From Rufibacter immobilis (lineage in GTDB: Bacteria > Bacteroidota > Bacteroidia > Cytophagales > Hymenobacteraceae), in NCBI RefSeq assembly GCF_003721565.1, contig NZ_RJJE01000009.1, forward strand, positions 744,001 to 808,000: a DNA stretch of 64,000 nt, written 5' to 3'. Under the pieces are notes generated by a model. It had not been told where the DNA came from, searched no databases, and saw nothing but the letters and a program-made list of their open reading frames with translations. Made by a program: the position numbers and the translations under genes. Below, piece after piece: positions 28,113 through 37,261 of this stretch. Position 1 is the first letter of the stretch. Every line of letters begins with the position of its first letter.

Positions 28113-29567
28113 CTATTTCACCAGTTCCACGGTGGGTGGACTGTTCTTCACGCGGGACACGTGCAGCAAAGTGAACCCTAGCAGCACCACCGCCGCACCA
28201 ATTCCCACCGCATAAGAAATCTCCACTGGCAGCTGGAATCCTTCGGGGGCCACCAAAATATAGGACGTAGCCACCGCCGTCATGAACACCGCCGGCACCA
28301 GTGAAATCCAGTACTGTTTCTTCTCCCTGATGAGGTACGCCGTCACTACCCACAGCACCACCGTGGCCAGAGACTGGTTTGTCCAGGCGAAGTAACGCCA
28401 CACCACCCCAAAATCAATGAGGGTAAGGGCGTAACCGGCGGCAAAAAGGGGTAAGCTGATGAAGATTCGGTTTTTGAACGGCCCCTGGTCAGACTTCAGG
28501 AAATCTGCCACAATGAGGCGGGCACTTCTAAAGGCGGTGTCGCCGGAGGTTATCGGCGCAGCCACCACCCCTAATAAGGCCAGAATACCCCCTACTTTAC
28601 CCAGCAGGGAGTTGGAGATTTGGCTCACCACCCAGGCCGCGTTTCCGTTCTGCTGGGTCATGACCTCGTTCAATTCACGTACGCCGCCAAAGAAACTCAT
28701 ACTGATGGCCGCCCAAATCAAGGCTACCACGCCCTCAGTGATCATGGCCCCGTAGAAAATACTGCGGCCCTGTTTCTCATTGGTCATGCACCGCGCCATC
28801 ATGGGTGATTGTGACGCATGGAACCCCGAGATAGCTCCGCAGGCCACCGTCACAAACAGCATGGGGAACAGCGGAAACTTGTCGGGGCTGGTGTGTTGGT
28901 TGTACAGACTGTCCCAGGTTACCTCAGGCACGTGCAGGCCGTCTTTGAACATGACCAGGGAGATGCCCACCGCCATAAACAGCATGGCCACCCCAAACAG
29001 CGGGTACATCTTGCCAATGAGCTTGTCAATAGGCAGAATGGTGGAAAGAAAATAATAGATGAAGATAATCCAGACCCACATGGTTACGCCGCCCCCGGCG
29101 TTGCCCGAGATGTCATTCAGGATTTTGGCGGGCCCCATGATGAACACCGCGCCCAGCATGATCATGAGAATGATAGTGAACACGCGCATGAACTGTTTCA
29201 TGCCATTGCCCAGGTATCGGCCGGTGGTCTCGGTGATGCTCTCCCCGCCGTGCCGCAGAGACAGCATTCCGGAGAAATAATCATGCACACCTCCGGCGAA
29301 GATGGAGCCCAGCACAATCCAGAGGAAAGCAGACGGCCCCCACATGGCCCCGGCCACCGCCCCGAAGATGGGCCCCAACCCGGCTATGTTCAGGAACTGA
29401 ATGAGGAAGATTTTCCAGCGCGGCATGGGCACATAATCTACGCCATCTTCCATGGTGATTGCCGGCGTAGGCCGATTAGGGTCTACCCCAAAGATGCGCT
29501 CCACTACTTTAGAGTAAACAAAGTAGCCTACAATAAGCGCCACAACAGACACAAAAAATGAGATCAT
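28113..29567 (-). CDS. CstA-family carbon-starvation transporter (short form)
   Basis: Inner-membrane protein with about 13 hydrophobic segments. Family blocks seen: NIAGLGPIFGAVAGAMWGP near residues 60-80, GGVHDYFSGMLSLRHGGESI, and FHASQSPMMARCM. E. coli CstA (about 700 residues) and BtsT import pyruvate and peptides. This 484-residue form is shorter, as often found outside enterobacteria. It follows the AGE epimerase gene after a 279-base gap with a repeat, on the same strand. Co-expression with the sugar locus is plausible and would fit uptake of a small carbon compound, but this is inference. Confidence 0.88.
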   Translation of the reverse strand: MISFFVSVVALIVGYFVYSKVVERIFGVDPNRPTPAITMEDGVDYVPMPRWKIFLIQFLNIAGLGPIFGAVAGAMWGPSAFLWIVLGSIFAGGVHDYFSGMLSLRHGGESITETTGRYLGNGMKQFMRVFTIILMIMLGAVFIMGPAKILNDISGNAGGGVTMWVWIIFIYYFLSTILPIDKLIGKMYPLFGVAMLFMAVGISLVMFKDGLHVPEVTWDSLYNQHTSPDKFPLFPMLFVTVACGAISGFHASQSPMMARCMTNEKQGRSIFYGAMITEGVVALIWAAISMSFFGGVRELNEVMTQQNGNAAWVVSQISNSLLGKVGGILALLGVVAAPITSGDTAFRSARLIVADFLKSDQGPFKNRIFISLPLFAAGYALTLIDFGVVWRYFAWTNQSLATVVLWVVTAYLIREKKQYWISLVPAVFMTAVATSYILVAPEGFQLPVEISYAVGIGAAVVLLGFTLLHVSRVKNSPPTVELVK

Positions 29568-29628
29568 AGGTATGTTTTTAGAGATAACGCCAGAAAATCA
29601 GGTTCAGTCATATAAAACTGCGGGAAAG

Positions 29629-29668
29629 GCGTTTAGAGGCTATTTTTGGAAAAACAGCCTCTAAACGC
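29629..29668. repeat. Palindromic repeat, copy 14
   Basis: GCGTTTAGAGGCTATTTTT / AAAAACAGCCTCTAAACGC. The AGAGGC change is matched on the other arm (compensated). Confidence 0.9.
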
Positions 29669-29846
29669 AACTAACTTCTACTGCCGTTGACCAATCTTCC
29701 CAACTGGGGGTGAAGACAGAATGCCGGCACCGGCAGACTTGCTTTGGAATTTAGACTTGGCAAACGCCTACCTACTGAGAAAAGCGTCCGTACAGAAACA
29801 ATGGCAGGCCAACCGCTGTAGCGGTCCCTTGACCATTGCTTGAAAA

Positions 29847-31037
29847 TTACTTGACAAGCGTGTTTACTTCCGGCTGCCCCACAGACACGTTCTCCAGCGT
29901 TTTGTACACCTGGTACAGGCCGCGCGGAATATGGAAACAGCCCTTCCACTTACCGCCTTTAAGCGGCAACAATACTTCATTGCGGCGGTTCAGGTAGCCG
30001 AACCACTCGCCGTACTGCTCATCTCTGAAATTGTTCCAGGTGTAGTCATGCAGTTTATCAAACCATTTCTGGCAACGCTCATCGCCGGTGGCGGCGTAGG
30101 CTTTGGCCATGCACACCAGGGCCTCTACGTGCGGCCACCAAAGTTTCTGGTCCCACTCCAGCTGCTGCGGCGGGTAGCCTTTGATGTCTTTGAAGTACAG
30201 CAAGCCGCCAAACTCCTTGTCCCAGCCGTAGTCCAGGGCGTTGAGGGCAATCTCAATGGTGCGGTTCACCAAAGCTTTGTCGCCCAAACGCACGGCCAGG
30301 TCCATGATGAACCACATGGCTTCAATGATGTGCCCGGGGTTGATGACACGGCCCTCAAAACAATCGGCGAACGAACCGTCTGGCGACACGTTCTCCAAAA
30401 TAAGGCCGCTTTCCTTATGGTAGAACACCTCCATCACTTCATGGATGATCTCGTGCATAAGGTTATCAATGAGGCTTTTGTCCAGCAGGTGCTCTATCTC
30501 CAGCGACAGGTTGCTCAAAATCATGGGCAGCGAGAAGTTACGCAGGTCCCGGGTACCGGGGTACGCCTTGCTGTATTTGCCTTTGGGGTTCTGGCGGCGG
30601 TTGAGGATGTTCTGGAACGTTTTCTTGGCAATGTCTGCGTACTCTTCGTTGCCCGTGATTTTGTAAGCTCCGCCAAAGCCCATGGCCGAGAAACAGTCTG
30701 AGAAGATATTGTACGGCTGTACCAGCGGCTGGCCCTGTTGGTTCAGGGAGAAATAGAAGTTACCCTCGGCATCACGACCATGCTTCTTGAGGAACTCGGC
30801 ACCGTGCACGGCCATGTCCAGCCACTCAGGGCGCTGCTCCACTTTGTCATAGAGCATGGAGAACATCCAGGTTTCGCGGCCCTGCAGCCAGATGAATTTA
30901 TCTGTATCAAATACGTTTCCGAATTGGTCTAAGCAGGTAAAAAATCCGCCGTGCTTCTCATCCTTAGAATGCTTCATCCAGAAGGGAATCACATTCTCCA
31001 GTAACTCCTGCTTGTACAGCTTAGAATAGTGGTTCAT
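29847..31037 (-). CDS. N-acylglucosamine 2-epimerase (AGE/RnBP family)
   Basis: Cytoplasmic alpha6/alpha6-barrel enzyme (396 residues) expected to interconvert ManNAc and GlcNAc. Its catalytic residues line up with characterised AGE enzymes: R54 in GRETW, H236 and E239 in NPGHIIEAMW, H303 in WWPHVEAL and H369 in CFHIPRG. Offsets of three from the numbering of cyanobacterial AGE suggest true AGE rather than cellobiose epimerase, though these subfamilies are close. It is 11 bases after the DUF4434 gene, clearly co-transcribed. In Bacteroides this enzyme type works in sialic-acid use after the lyase, but no lyase is in this window. Confidence 0.88.
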   Translation of the reverse strand: MNHYSKLYKQELLENVIPFWMKHSKDEKHGGFFTCLDQFGNVFDTDKFIWLQGRETWMFSMLYDKVEQRPEWLDMAVHGAEFLKKHGRDAEGNFYFSLNQQGQPLVQPYNIFSDCFSAMGFGGAYKITGNEEYADIAKKTFQNILNRRQNPKGKYSKAYPGTRDLRNFSLPMILSNLSLEIEHLLDKSLIDNLMHEIIHEVMEVFYHKESGLILENVSPDGSFADCFEGRVINPGHIIEAMWFIMDLAVRLGDKALVNRTIEIALNALDYGWDKEFGGLLYFKDIKGYPPQQLEWDQKLWWPHVEALVCMAKAYAATGDERCQKWFDKLHDYTWNNFRDEQYGEWFGYLNRRNEVLLPLKGGKWKGCFHIPRGLYQVYKTLENVSVGQPEVNTLVK

Positions 31038-31048
31038 AAAATTTTTGA

Positions 31049-31984
31049 TTATCGTAAACTCTGTAAGTACTCTTTGTATCTGTTGTAAAGGTGGCCCGCC
31101 TGCAAATAGGCGCTCTGCGGACTCATGAAATGTGAAAACTCAAACGTGATGGCTTTGTCATACCCGGCCTTGCGGGCGGCCTCCAGCTTGAGGCGCAGCT
31201 TCTCAAACTTGATGGGCAGGAACTTGATGGGCATGTCGCGGTCAAAGCTCTCGGCGTTGGTCCAGCACTGGAGACCAAAACGGTCGGCCATTTTTTTATT
31301 AATGGCGAAGAAGTCTTCCAGCTCATGGTAGTCAATGTGCCCGTCTTGGAACGCCACCGCGTCTACGGAGCCGTGCAGGCCCGAGAAAATCTCGCTCCAC
31401 TCCTCCTCGTGCTGGCGCAGCGAGACTGCGTCTTCTTTGGAGAGTTGCGAGGTAGCCGCCATCACGGCTTTCTTGCCGTCTATCCAGGGCGAGATGAACG
31501 TGGGCAGCCCGCCGCTCACGTCTTTGCACTGCTGACCCAGCGTCCGGAAAGCCTCGGTGGCGCCTTTGGTCTTGCGGCTGATTTCCATGCTCAGGTACCA
31601 GCCCCCGAAGCTCTTGAAATGGCCATACTGTTTCCAGACTTCGTCAATGACGTAGCGGTTGGCGTCAATCTCAGACTGCAGATTACCGGTGTCCCAGTAA
31701 TGGCCGCTGTCATACAGCCCGAAGTAAAACTTGAGCCCGTGTTTCTCGGCCAGCTCCAGATACATCTGCACCAGGTCTACCGGCGGCTCATAGCACCTGA
31801 AGTTCTGCTGCAGGTATTGTGACGGATAGGTGATGAATCGGCGGTAGCCGCTCCTGATCATGATGACCGTGTCAATGCCCACGGCTTTCATGTACCCGAA
31901 ATCGCGGTCCCACTCTTCGCGGCCCCAGTTCTGGTGCGGGATGTCGTGGGAGATTTCGTCTATAAAGGTTCCGGTAATCTTCAT
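31049..31984 (-). CDS. DUF4434-like TIM-barrel protein, glycosidase-like
   Basis: 311 residues resembling DUF4434 proteins: DTVIMIRSGYRRFITYPSQY, GLKFYFGLYDSG, FGGWYLSMEISR, TFISPWIDG, VDAVAFQDGHIDY, and WTNAESFDRDM near the C-terminus. The alternating strand/helix pattern and the Glu (in SMEIS and NAESF) at the ends of strands suggest a GH-like barrel. Biochemical function is unknown. There is no N-terminal signal peptide, so it should be cytoplasmic, in contrast to typical exported DUF4434 members. It is 11 bases upstream of the AGE epimerase gene. Confidence 0.75.
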   Translation of the reverse strand: MKITGTFIDEISHDIPHQNWGREEWDRDFGYMKAVGIDTVIMIRSGYRRFITYPSQYLQQNFRCYEPPVDLVQMYLELAEKHGLKFYFGLYDSGHYWDTGNLQSEIDANRYVIDEVWKQYGHFKSFGGWYLSMEISRKTKGATEAFRTLGQQCKDVSGGLPTFISPWIDGKKAVMAATSQLSKEDAVSLRQHEEEWSEIFSGLHGSVDAVAFQDGHIDYHELEDFFAINKKMADRFGLQCWTNAESFDRDMPIKFLPIKFEKLRLKLEAARKAGYDKAITFEFSHFMSPQSAYLQAGHLYNRYKEYLQSLR

Positions 31985-32045
31985 GCGTGTTTATTCAAAG
32001 TGGGGTAACTGCCAGGCGCAGCTTTCCTTGTTTTCAGGGGTATGG

Positions 32046-32750
32046 TTACAGGTATTTCTTCTCTTTCAGATATTGCACCCACACCGGGTAGGCCGCGTCT
32101 GTGACGTGGATGCCATCCAGTGAGTACTCTTTCTTGAGCTGGCCGCTGGCATCTGCGAAGACTGGGTGCAGATTGATGTAAGTGAGTTTGTGCTTTTTGG
32201 CGAAGGCCTGGAGCTGCGTGTTCAGGCTTGTCACCGCTGGATTCAGGTTCTTGAGGTAATCAGGTTTCAGCATGTCATCCAGCAGCGGCAGCACGCTCTG
32301 CACGTACAGCTTGGTCTTAGGCGACTGCTGTTTCACGCGCCGCACCAGCCGCTCATAGTTCTGCAAAATGATGGACTCCGGAATACGGCGTGACAAATCA
32401 TTGATGCCTATGAGCAGGAAAATCTTCTTGGGTTTGGCCGCTAAAATGGCATCCAGCCTTGCCAGGACCCCGTGCGTGATGTCGCCGCCAATGCCGCGGT
32501 TGGCCACCGGCACGCCGGGCAGCAGCTCCGCCCACTTGCCCCGCGCCGTGATGCTGTTGCCCAGAAACACCACCGCGTTTTTAGGAATGGGCTGCGCACT
32601 AAATTCCTTCATGCGCAGCTCATAGTGGGAGTTCACGTAGTTGCTGTCAATCTTGGCGGTTTGGGCAAAGGCACCTAAGGGCAACAGCGTACAAAGCGTA
32701 ACCACCACTAACCACCGCAAACCCGGAAACCGCAAAGCGTTTTTTCTCAT
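32046..32750 (-). CDS. SGNH/GDSL esterase
   Basis: Start set at 32750 (MRKNALRFPGLRWLVVVTLC... GAFAQ signal peptide); the upstream in-frame ATG at 32786 is excluded because it is fed by repeat copy 15. Contains all four SGNH blocks: Ser in FLGNSIT, Gly in NRGIGGD, Asn in GIND, and Asp/His in LDGIHV. 234 residues with the signal, typical of secreted O-acetyl esterases. It is paralogous to the next gene upstream and to the protein at the left edge of the window. Confidence 0.9.
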   Translation of the reverse strand: MRKNALRFPGLRWLVVVTLCTLLPLGAFAQTAKIDSNYVNSHYELRMKEFSAQPIPKNAVVFLGNSITARGKWAELLPGVPVANRGIGGDITHGVLARLDAILAAKPKKIFLLIGINDLSRRIPESIILQNYERLVRRVKQQSPKTKLYVQSVLPLLDDMLKPDYLKNLNPAVTSLNTQLQAFAKKHKLTYINLHPVFADASGQLKKEYSLDGIHVTDAAYPVWVQYLKEKKYL

Positions 32751-32764
32751 CTTCTTTTCTTTTC

Positions 32765-32802
32765 CGTTTAGCGGCTCTTTTTCCAAAAACAGGCGCTAAA
32801 CG
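32765..32802. repeat. Palindromic repeat, copy 15
   Basis: CGTTTAGCGGCTC / AGGCGCTAAACG, 14 bases upstream of the SGNH start. Confidence 0.8.
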
Positions 32803-32883
32803 TCTTTTCCTTTGAACCTCCGCCCCGGCTACTAAAGACTTTGTGGTCTCTAATGTTCGGGTTGGAGGATAAAAACTCAAATT

Positions 32884-32923
32884 CCGTTTAGGGGCCGTTT
32901 TTGGAAAAACGGCCCCTAAACGG
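32884..32923. repeat. Palindromic repeat, copy 16 (perfect)
   Basis: CCGTTTAGGGGCCGTTTTT / AAAAACGGCCCCTAAACGG, perfect 19-base arms with a GG centre; the element begins 2 bases beyond the next gene's stop. Confidence 0.95.
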
Positions 32924-32925
32924 CG

Positions 32926-33612
32926 TTACAGGACTTTGGCCTGTTTCAGTTGATTTACCCACTTGATGTAGGCCACTAACTTGAGGTGAATGCCATCGGT
33001 GGTGAGTTCTTTGTCCAGTTGTCCCTGGACATCGGCCAAGGCCGGGTGCAGGTTTAGGAACGGGACGCCCTGCTGTTGTGCCAGCGACTTCAGTTCCTGA
33101 TTCAGTGCAGAAATTCGCGCCAACGTCACGTGTTGGTAGGCGCTGCTCAACAGGCCTTCGTTCACGGGCAGCACACTTTGCAGGTACACCTTGGTTTTGG
33201 GCGATTCTGCTTTGATGCGCTGCAAGATGCGGCGGTGGTTGTTGGCTATTATTGCCGGGTCCAGGCCGCGCTTGAGGTCGTTCACGCCAATGAGCAGGAA
33301 AACTTTGGCAGGTTTAGATTCAAGCACTTCGTCCAAACGGGCCAGCACGCCCCAGGTCACGTCTCCGCTGATGCCGCGGTTCACCACGTTTTTGCCCGGC
33401 ACCAACTCCTGCCACTCGCCCGCCTCCGTGATAGAGTTGCCCATAAAGACAATCTCCTTCTTCCTGTTCGGCATTTGCCGGAAAAAATCCAGACGCATGC
33501 GGTAATGGGAGTTGGCGTAGCTGCTGTCTATGCGGGCGGCTTCCTGCGCCACGGCAGTACCGGGATCCAGGAAAGCCGCCAGCAGCAGGCCCATCATGAT
33601 GGATTTAATCAT
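32926..33612 (-). CDS. SGNH/GDSL esterase (tandem paralogue)
   Basis: ATG at 33612 gives MIKSIMMGLLLAAFLDPGTAVAQ, a signal peptide; a TTG 12 bases earlier is less likely. 228 residues with Ser in MGNSIT, NRGISGD, GVNDLKR and DGIHLK. The start lies 4 bases after the symporter's stop codon, so translation is probably coupled to it. About half its residues match the neighbouring SGNH protein, so a local duplication is likely. Confidence 0.9.
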   Translation of the reverse strand: MIKSIMMGLLLAAFLDPGTAVAQEAARIDSSYANSHYRMRLDFFRQMPNRKKEIVFMGNSITEAGEWQELVPGKNVVNRGISGDVTWGVLARLDEVLESKPAKVFLLIGVNDLKRGLDPAIIANNHRRILQRIKAESPKTKVYLQSVLPVNEGLLSSAYQHVTLARISALNQELKSLAQQQGVPFLNLHPALADVQGQLDKELTTDGIHLKLVAYIKWVNQLKQAKVL

Positions 33613-33616
33613 AGGG

Positions 33617-35497
33617 CTAGCCAACTTTTACCATTTTCTCCTGGGTGGGCAGCGGCGCTACCGGAACCTGATCTGCTTCCTTGAGTTTGTCCCACCAGTT
33701 CTTCTTCAGGATCACGCTCGTGATCACCAGCACCACGGTCCAGGCGGCGGCGTAGTAATTCTCTCTAATCATGAAGTAAATAGGAATGAGTACCTGTGAC
33801 ATCTGCCACACAATGCCCACCACAATGTTGAGGGCATCGCGGCCGCCGTCTTTGTTGGGCACAAACGTGGGGTCTTCAGCCATCACTTCGCGCTTGATAG
33901 GTCCCCAGAAACCCCACGGACGGGTTTCTTTGTAGTAGTTCTTCACAGCCTCGCGGTTAGGCAGCGGCGACATATAAGTGCCCACCAGACAGCCAATCAG
34001 AGAGAACAGCAAAATGACCGGGAACACGTAGATATCCACAATCTCCGGGAACACGAACAGCTTGATGGTAGACGCAATCAACCCGAACAGCATGCCGTAG
34101 AAGTAGCCGTAGCCGGTGAAGCGCCACCACACCCACTTGAGCAGGTTAGCCGCCACGTAACCGCCGTACAGCGCCGAGGTAATCCAAAGCGTAAGTTTAT
34201 TCAGAGAACCCGCGTTGAACCCGAACACAATGCCCACCATCACCAGTACAATAGACGAGATGATGCTCAGGCGCACGTATTTCTTATCAGAGGCCTTGTC
34301 ATTGATGTATTTGCGGTAAATGTCATTCACAATGTAGGCCGGGGCCGAGTTTACGAAGGCCGAGAACGTACCCATGAACGCCGCCAACAGACCGGCCAGC
34401 AGCAAGCCCCTGAAGCCGTCCGGTACAAACTTATTGATGGCGAATGGCAGAATTTTTTCAAAGTCCATGTTGGCGCCCATGCTGTTGAGTTCGGGCACCA
34501 GGTATACCAGCGCCAGCACCGCAAACCCGGCCACCATCAAATAGCGCGGAATGTACATGACCCAGATGGTAGTAAAGCTCATCTTGGCGGCCTCTGAAGG
34601 CGTACGCGCCGAGAGCACGCGCTGCATATCATAAGACGGCACCGGACCAGCAATAGACGCGAAGATTCCCTTGAACAGCATCATCATGAACAGCAGCCCG
34701 AAGAGGTCAAACCCGTCGGTTTCCAGTTTCTGGTTCACCGCCGGGAAGGGTGTATTGCTCCAGTCCAGGTTCAGGTTCCAGCCAAACGTCAGGTCTTTCC
34801 AGCCCGCTGGGATGGCCGCATTGATTTGCTCCGCGCTCACTGAGGTGTAGGCTACGTACCCAATCACAAAGCACGAGATGGTCATAATAATGAACTGTAG
34901 AATCTCAGTGGCCACCACGCTGTACATCCCACCTTTCACGGTGTAAAGGGTGGTAATAGCGCAGATAATGAGTGCGTAAGAACGCTCCGAAGACACAAAC
35001 CAATCGCCCAGGTAGAAGCTCATGTCCCAGGGCAGAATGGTGGTGCACAGTTTGCCTATCCCTTCAAAAAAGTAAGCGATAAACCCGAGTACGCTGATCA
35101 CAGCAAAAGCCACAATGATGATGTGCGAAAGCTTGGCACCCTTACCATCACCGAAGCGGAAGGTAATCCACTGCGCGCCCGTCATTACTTTGGAGCGGCG
35201 CATCCAGATAGCCAGGAACACAAACACGAACACCTGGTTCCAGACTGGCCAGAGCCAAGGAATCCAAGCGCTTTTGAGGCCGTAGACAAACAAGATCATC
35301 ACGGTCCACATGGTGCCGGACACGTCAAACATACCCGACGCGTTGCTCAGCCCCAGGTAGTACCACTTCATGGTGTTGCCGCCCAGAAAGTAGCTTTGCA
35401 TGTCTTTAGAGGCTTGCTTGGAGATGTAAAACCCTATGCCCAAGATACCCACGATGTAGGCAAAGATGATGGCAATATCTAATACACTTAAATTCAT
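33617..35497 (-). CDS. Sodium:solute symporter (SSS family)
   Basis: 626-residue inner-membrane symporter with about 13-14 hydrophobic segments. The family start LGIGFYISKQASKDMQSYFLGGNTMKWYY region carries the typical YFLGGN signature; further on are MYSVVATEILQF and GLLLAGLLAAFMGTFSAFVNS. SSS proteins take up sugars, sialic acid, amino acids and vitamins with Na+. In this operon it is the only candidate for amino-sugar uptake into the cytoplasm, where the AGE epimerase works. Bacteroides NanT is MFS-type, but SSS-type sialic-acid transporters are known elsewhere. Confidence 0.9.
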   Translation of the reverse strand: MNLSVLDIAIIFAYIVGILGIGFYISKQASKDMQSYFLGGNTMKWYYLGLSNASGMFDVSGTMWTVMILFVYGLKSAWIPWLWPVWNQVFVFVFLAIWMRRSKVMTGAQWITFRFGDGKGAKLSHIIIVAFAVISVLGFIAYFFEGIGKLCTTILPWDMSFYLGDWFVSSERSYALIICAITTLYTVKGGMYSVVATEILQFIIMTISCFVIGYVAYTSVSAEQINAAIPAGWKDLTFGWNLNLDWSNTPFPAVNQKLETDGFDLFGLLFMMMLFKGIFASIAGPVPSYDMQRVLSARTPSEAAKMSFTTIWVMYIPRYLMVAGFAVLALVYLVPELNSMGANMDFEKILPFAINKFVPDGFRGLLLAGLLAAFMGTFSAFVNSAPAYIVNDIYRKYINDKASDKKYVRLSIISSIVLVMVGIVFGFNAGSLNKLTLWITSALYGGYVAANLLKWVWWRFTGYGYFYGMLFGLIASTIKLFVFPEIVDIYVFPVILLFSLIGCLVGTYMSPLPNREAVKNYYKETRPWGFWGPIKREVMAEDPTFVPNKDGGRDALNIVVGIVWQMSQVLIPIYFMIRENYYAAAWTVVLVITSVILKKNWWDKLKEADQVPVAPLPTQEKMVKVG

Positions 35498-35550
35498 TCT
35501 ATTCTATTTATTGGGCGGTTTGTTTGTTGGTTTGTCAATTTTCAAGGAAG

Positions 35551-37014
35551 CTAGGTGCGCCAGAACCAGCCTTTGCGGGTGGTAAAGGCCGTCACGGCCA
35601 CCACGGCACCGGTAATCACGAAGGTCTTGACCACGCCCAGATACACATTGGCCTCGCGCAGGGAATCTAGCCCCTCAGAAAGGTGCGTGAGCGCCAGCAG
35701 CGGAGACACCAGAAACCCAGCGGCCACGTACGCCACCATGGGGTTCTGGCCCGACTGGATGATGGATTTCCAGAGCAGGTTCTGGGAAAGTTTCTGGGAA
35801 AGCAATTCACAGAGAATGTAGGCAAAAAAGGCCAGGCCGCTTGTTAGAAACCAGAAGCTGTAAGAAGACGGGTCTTTCTTGATGCCGCCCTCATACGGTT
35901 CAAATGCAAGGCCTAAAAACAGGAAGAACACGCCCCAGCCGAAGAGTTTCTGGAACAGTTGCTCCTGCACCGTGGCCGGTTTGCGCAAAAGCCACAGCCC
36001 CGCCCCACTTAAGAGCGCGTCCAGTGCCAGCGTTAACCCAATCTGCCGGGTATAGAGGCCGTATAGATTTACTATTATAAAAGCGAAGCAAACCAAGCTC
36101 AGCAAGCCTTTAGAAACACCAGCTCCGGCGGAAGGCTCTGTGCTACGGTACTTCACCAGCAGATCACCCAGCACCGAGCCCGGCAGCACAATGCAGAGGT
36201 ATTTCAGGAACATGAACTGGTACATCCACTTCACTGACGGGTGAAAGTCCCAGATCGCGCTGGTCCAGCTGCCTTCCAGGTCATGCGTGAGCCTAATGGC
36301 GGCAAAAAACGCCAGCGCGCCCATGCGCAGCAGCAGGTTGTTTCTGGTCAAGATCCAGATGATGGACCCGAACACCGCCATGTTGGCCAGCACCACAATG
36401 ATGATGTCGTTGCGGCTTTTGTCAAAGGTGAAGTCGGTGAACATCAGGTGCGCGCCCAGCAGTGCCGCAATTAGGGCAAAACCCGCTATTTTCAATCCTG
36501 TTGCTTGGCCGCTGCCCAACTTTGGGAACCGCATGAACACCAGGAAAAAACACCCGAAGGTGAGCAGCGAGGTCAGTTGGTTCACCCAGCCCGGCCCTTG
36601 CAGCCCGAACCAGCTCAAGTGCCGGATTACCAGAGCAAAGAACAGCAGCAGCGCCCCGCGTTTGAGCACGTTCAGCAGCACCTCAGACCATTGCCCCTGC
36701 TCCAGTTTCTTACCCATGGCCAGCGGAAACGCCGCCCCCATGGAGAACAGGAAAAACGGGAACACCAGGTCTACCCACGTAATGCCGGGCACCTCTGGGG
36801 TATAAGTGAAATTGGGCGGCCCCACCTGCGCATGGAACATCCAGCCCGGCCACGGGGCCTCATGCGGGAATACCCCGGAGAACACCATGCCAATAATAGC
36901 CAAACCCCGCAGCGCATCTATGCCCAACGCCCGTGCAGCCGCAGGCTTCCCCACAGCAGCGGGAGCTTCAGCAAATGATTTTGTTTTAAGGGTTGGAGTG
37001 GCAAGTAGAGCCAT
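35551..37014 (-). CDS. DUF5009 / HGSNAT-like (NagX-type) membrane acyltransferase
   Basis: 487-residue integral membrane protein with about 11-12 hydrophobic segments. The hallmark RALGIDALRGLAIIGMVFSG after a short cytoplasmic N-terminus, and ITWVDLVFPFFLFSMGAAFPL, define the family that includes human heparan-alpha-glucosaminide N-acetyltransferase and bacterial NagX. By analogy it could acetylate glucosamine residues on the outer side of the membrane from cytoplasmic acetyl-CoA. It sits between the GH10-like lipoprotein and symporter genes, typical of GlcNAc/chitin loci in Bacteroidota and Xanthomonas. Confidence 0.85.
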   Translation of the reverse strand: MALLATPTLKTKSFAEAPAAVGKPAAARALGIDALRGLAIIGMVFSGVFPHEAPWPGWMFHAQVGPPNFTYTPEVPGITWVDLVFPFFLFSMGAAFPLAMGKKLEQGQWSEVLLNVLKRGALLLFFALVIRHLSWFGLQGPGWVNQLTSLLTFGCFFLVFMRFPKLGSGQATGLKIAGFALIAALLGAHLMFTDFTFDKSRNDIIIVVLANMAVFGSIIWILTRNNLLLRMGALAFFAAIRLTHDLEGSWTSAIWDFHPSVKWMYQFMFLKYLCIVLPGSVLGDLLVKYRSTEPSAGAGVSKGLLSLVCFAFIIVNLYGLYTRQIGLTLALDALLSGAGLWLLRKPATVQEQLFQKLFGWGVFFLFLGLAFEPYEGGIKKDPSSYSFWFLTSGLAFFAYILCELLSQKLSQNLLWKSIIQSGQNPMVAYVAAGFLVSPLLALTHLSEGLDSLREANVYLGVVKTFVITGAVVAVTAFTTRKGWFWRT

Positions 37015-37200
37015 AGCGAACAGTGTTTAAGGCGTGGGGCTTGGGTCTGGTAGGCTACTATTCTGTTTCTGAATTCCCTCTAATTGTCACCCTGCCCGGC
37101 CCTGGCTAACAATGGCGCCATGTGTGGAGAGCGCCCGCTGTTGACCAGCAGCTTCGTGGCAGGAATGACAATCAATGCGAGGAATGCGATAAATCGCTTT

Positions 37201-37240
37201 GCGTTTAGGGGCTCTTTTTTCAAAAACGGCCCCTAAACGC
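37201..37240. repeat. Palindromic repeat, copy 17
   Basis: GCGTTTAGGGGCTC / CGGCCCCTAAACGC, 21 bases past the GH10-like gene stop. Confidence 0.9.
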
Positions 37241-37261
37241 AGCTTCAAGCTTTTGGTTTGT

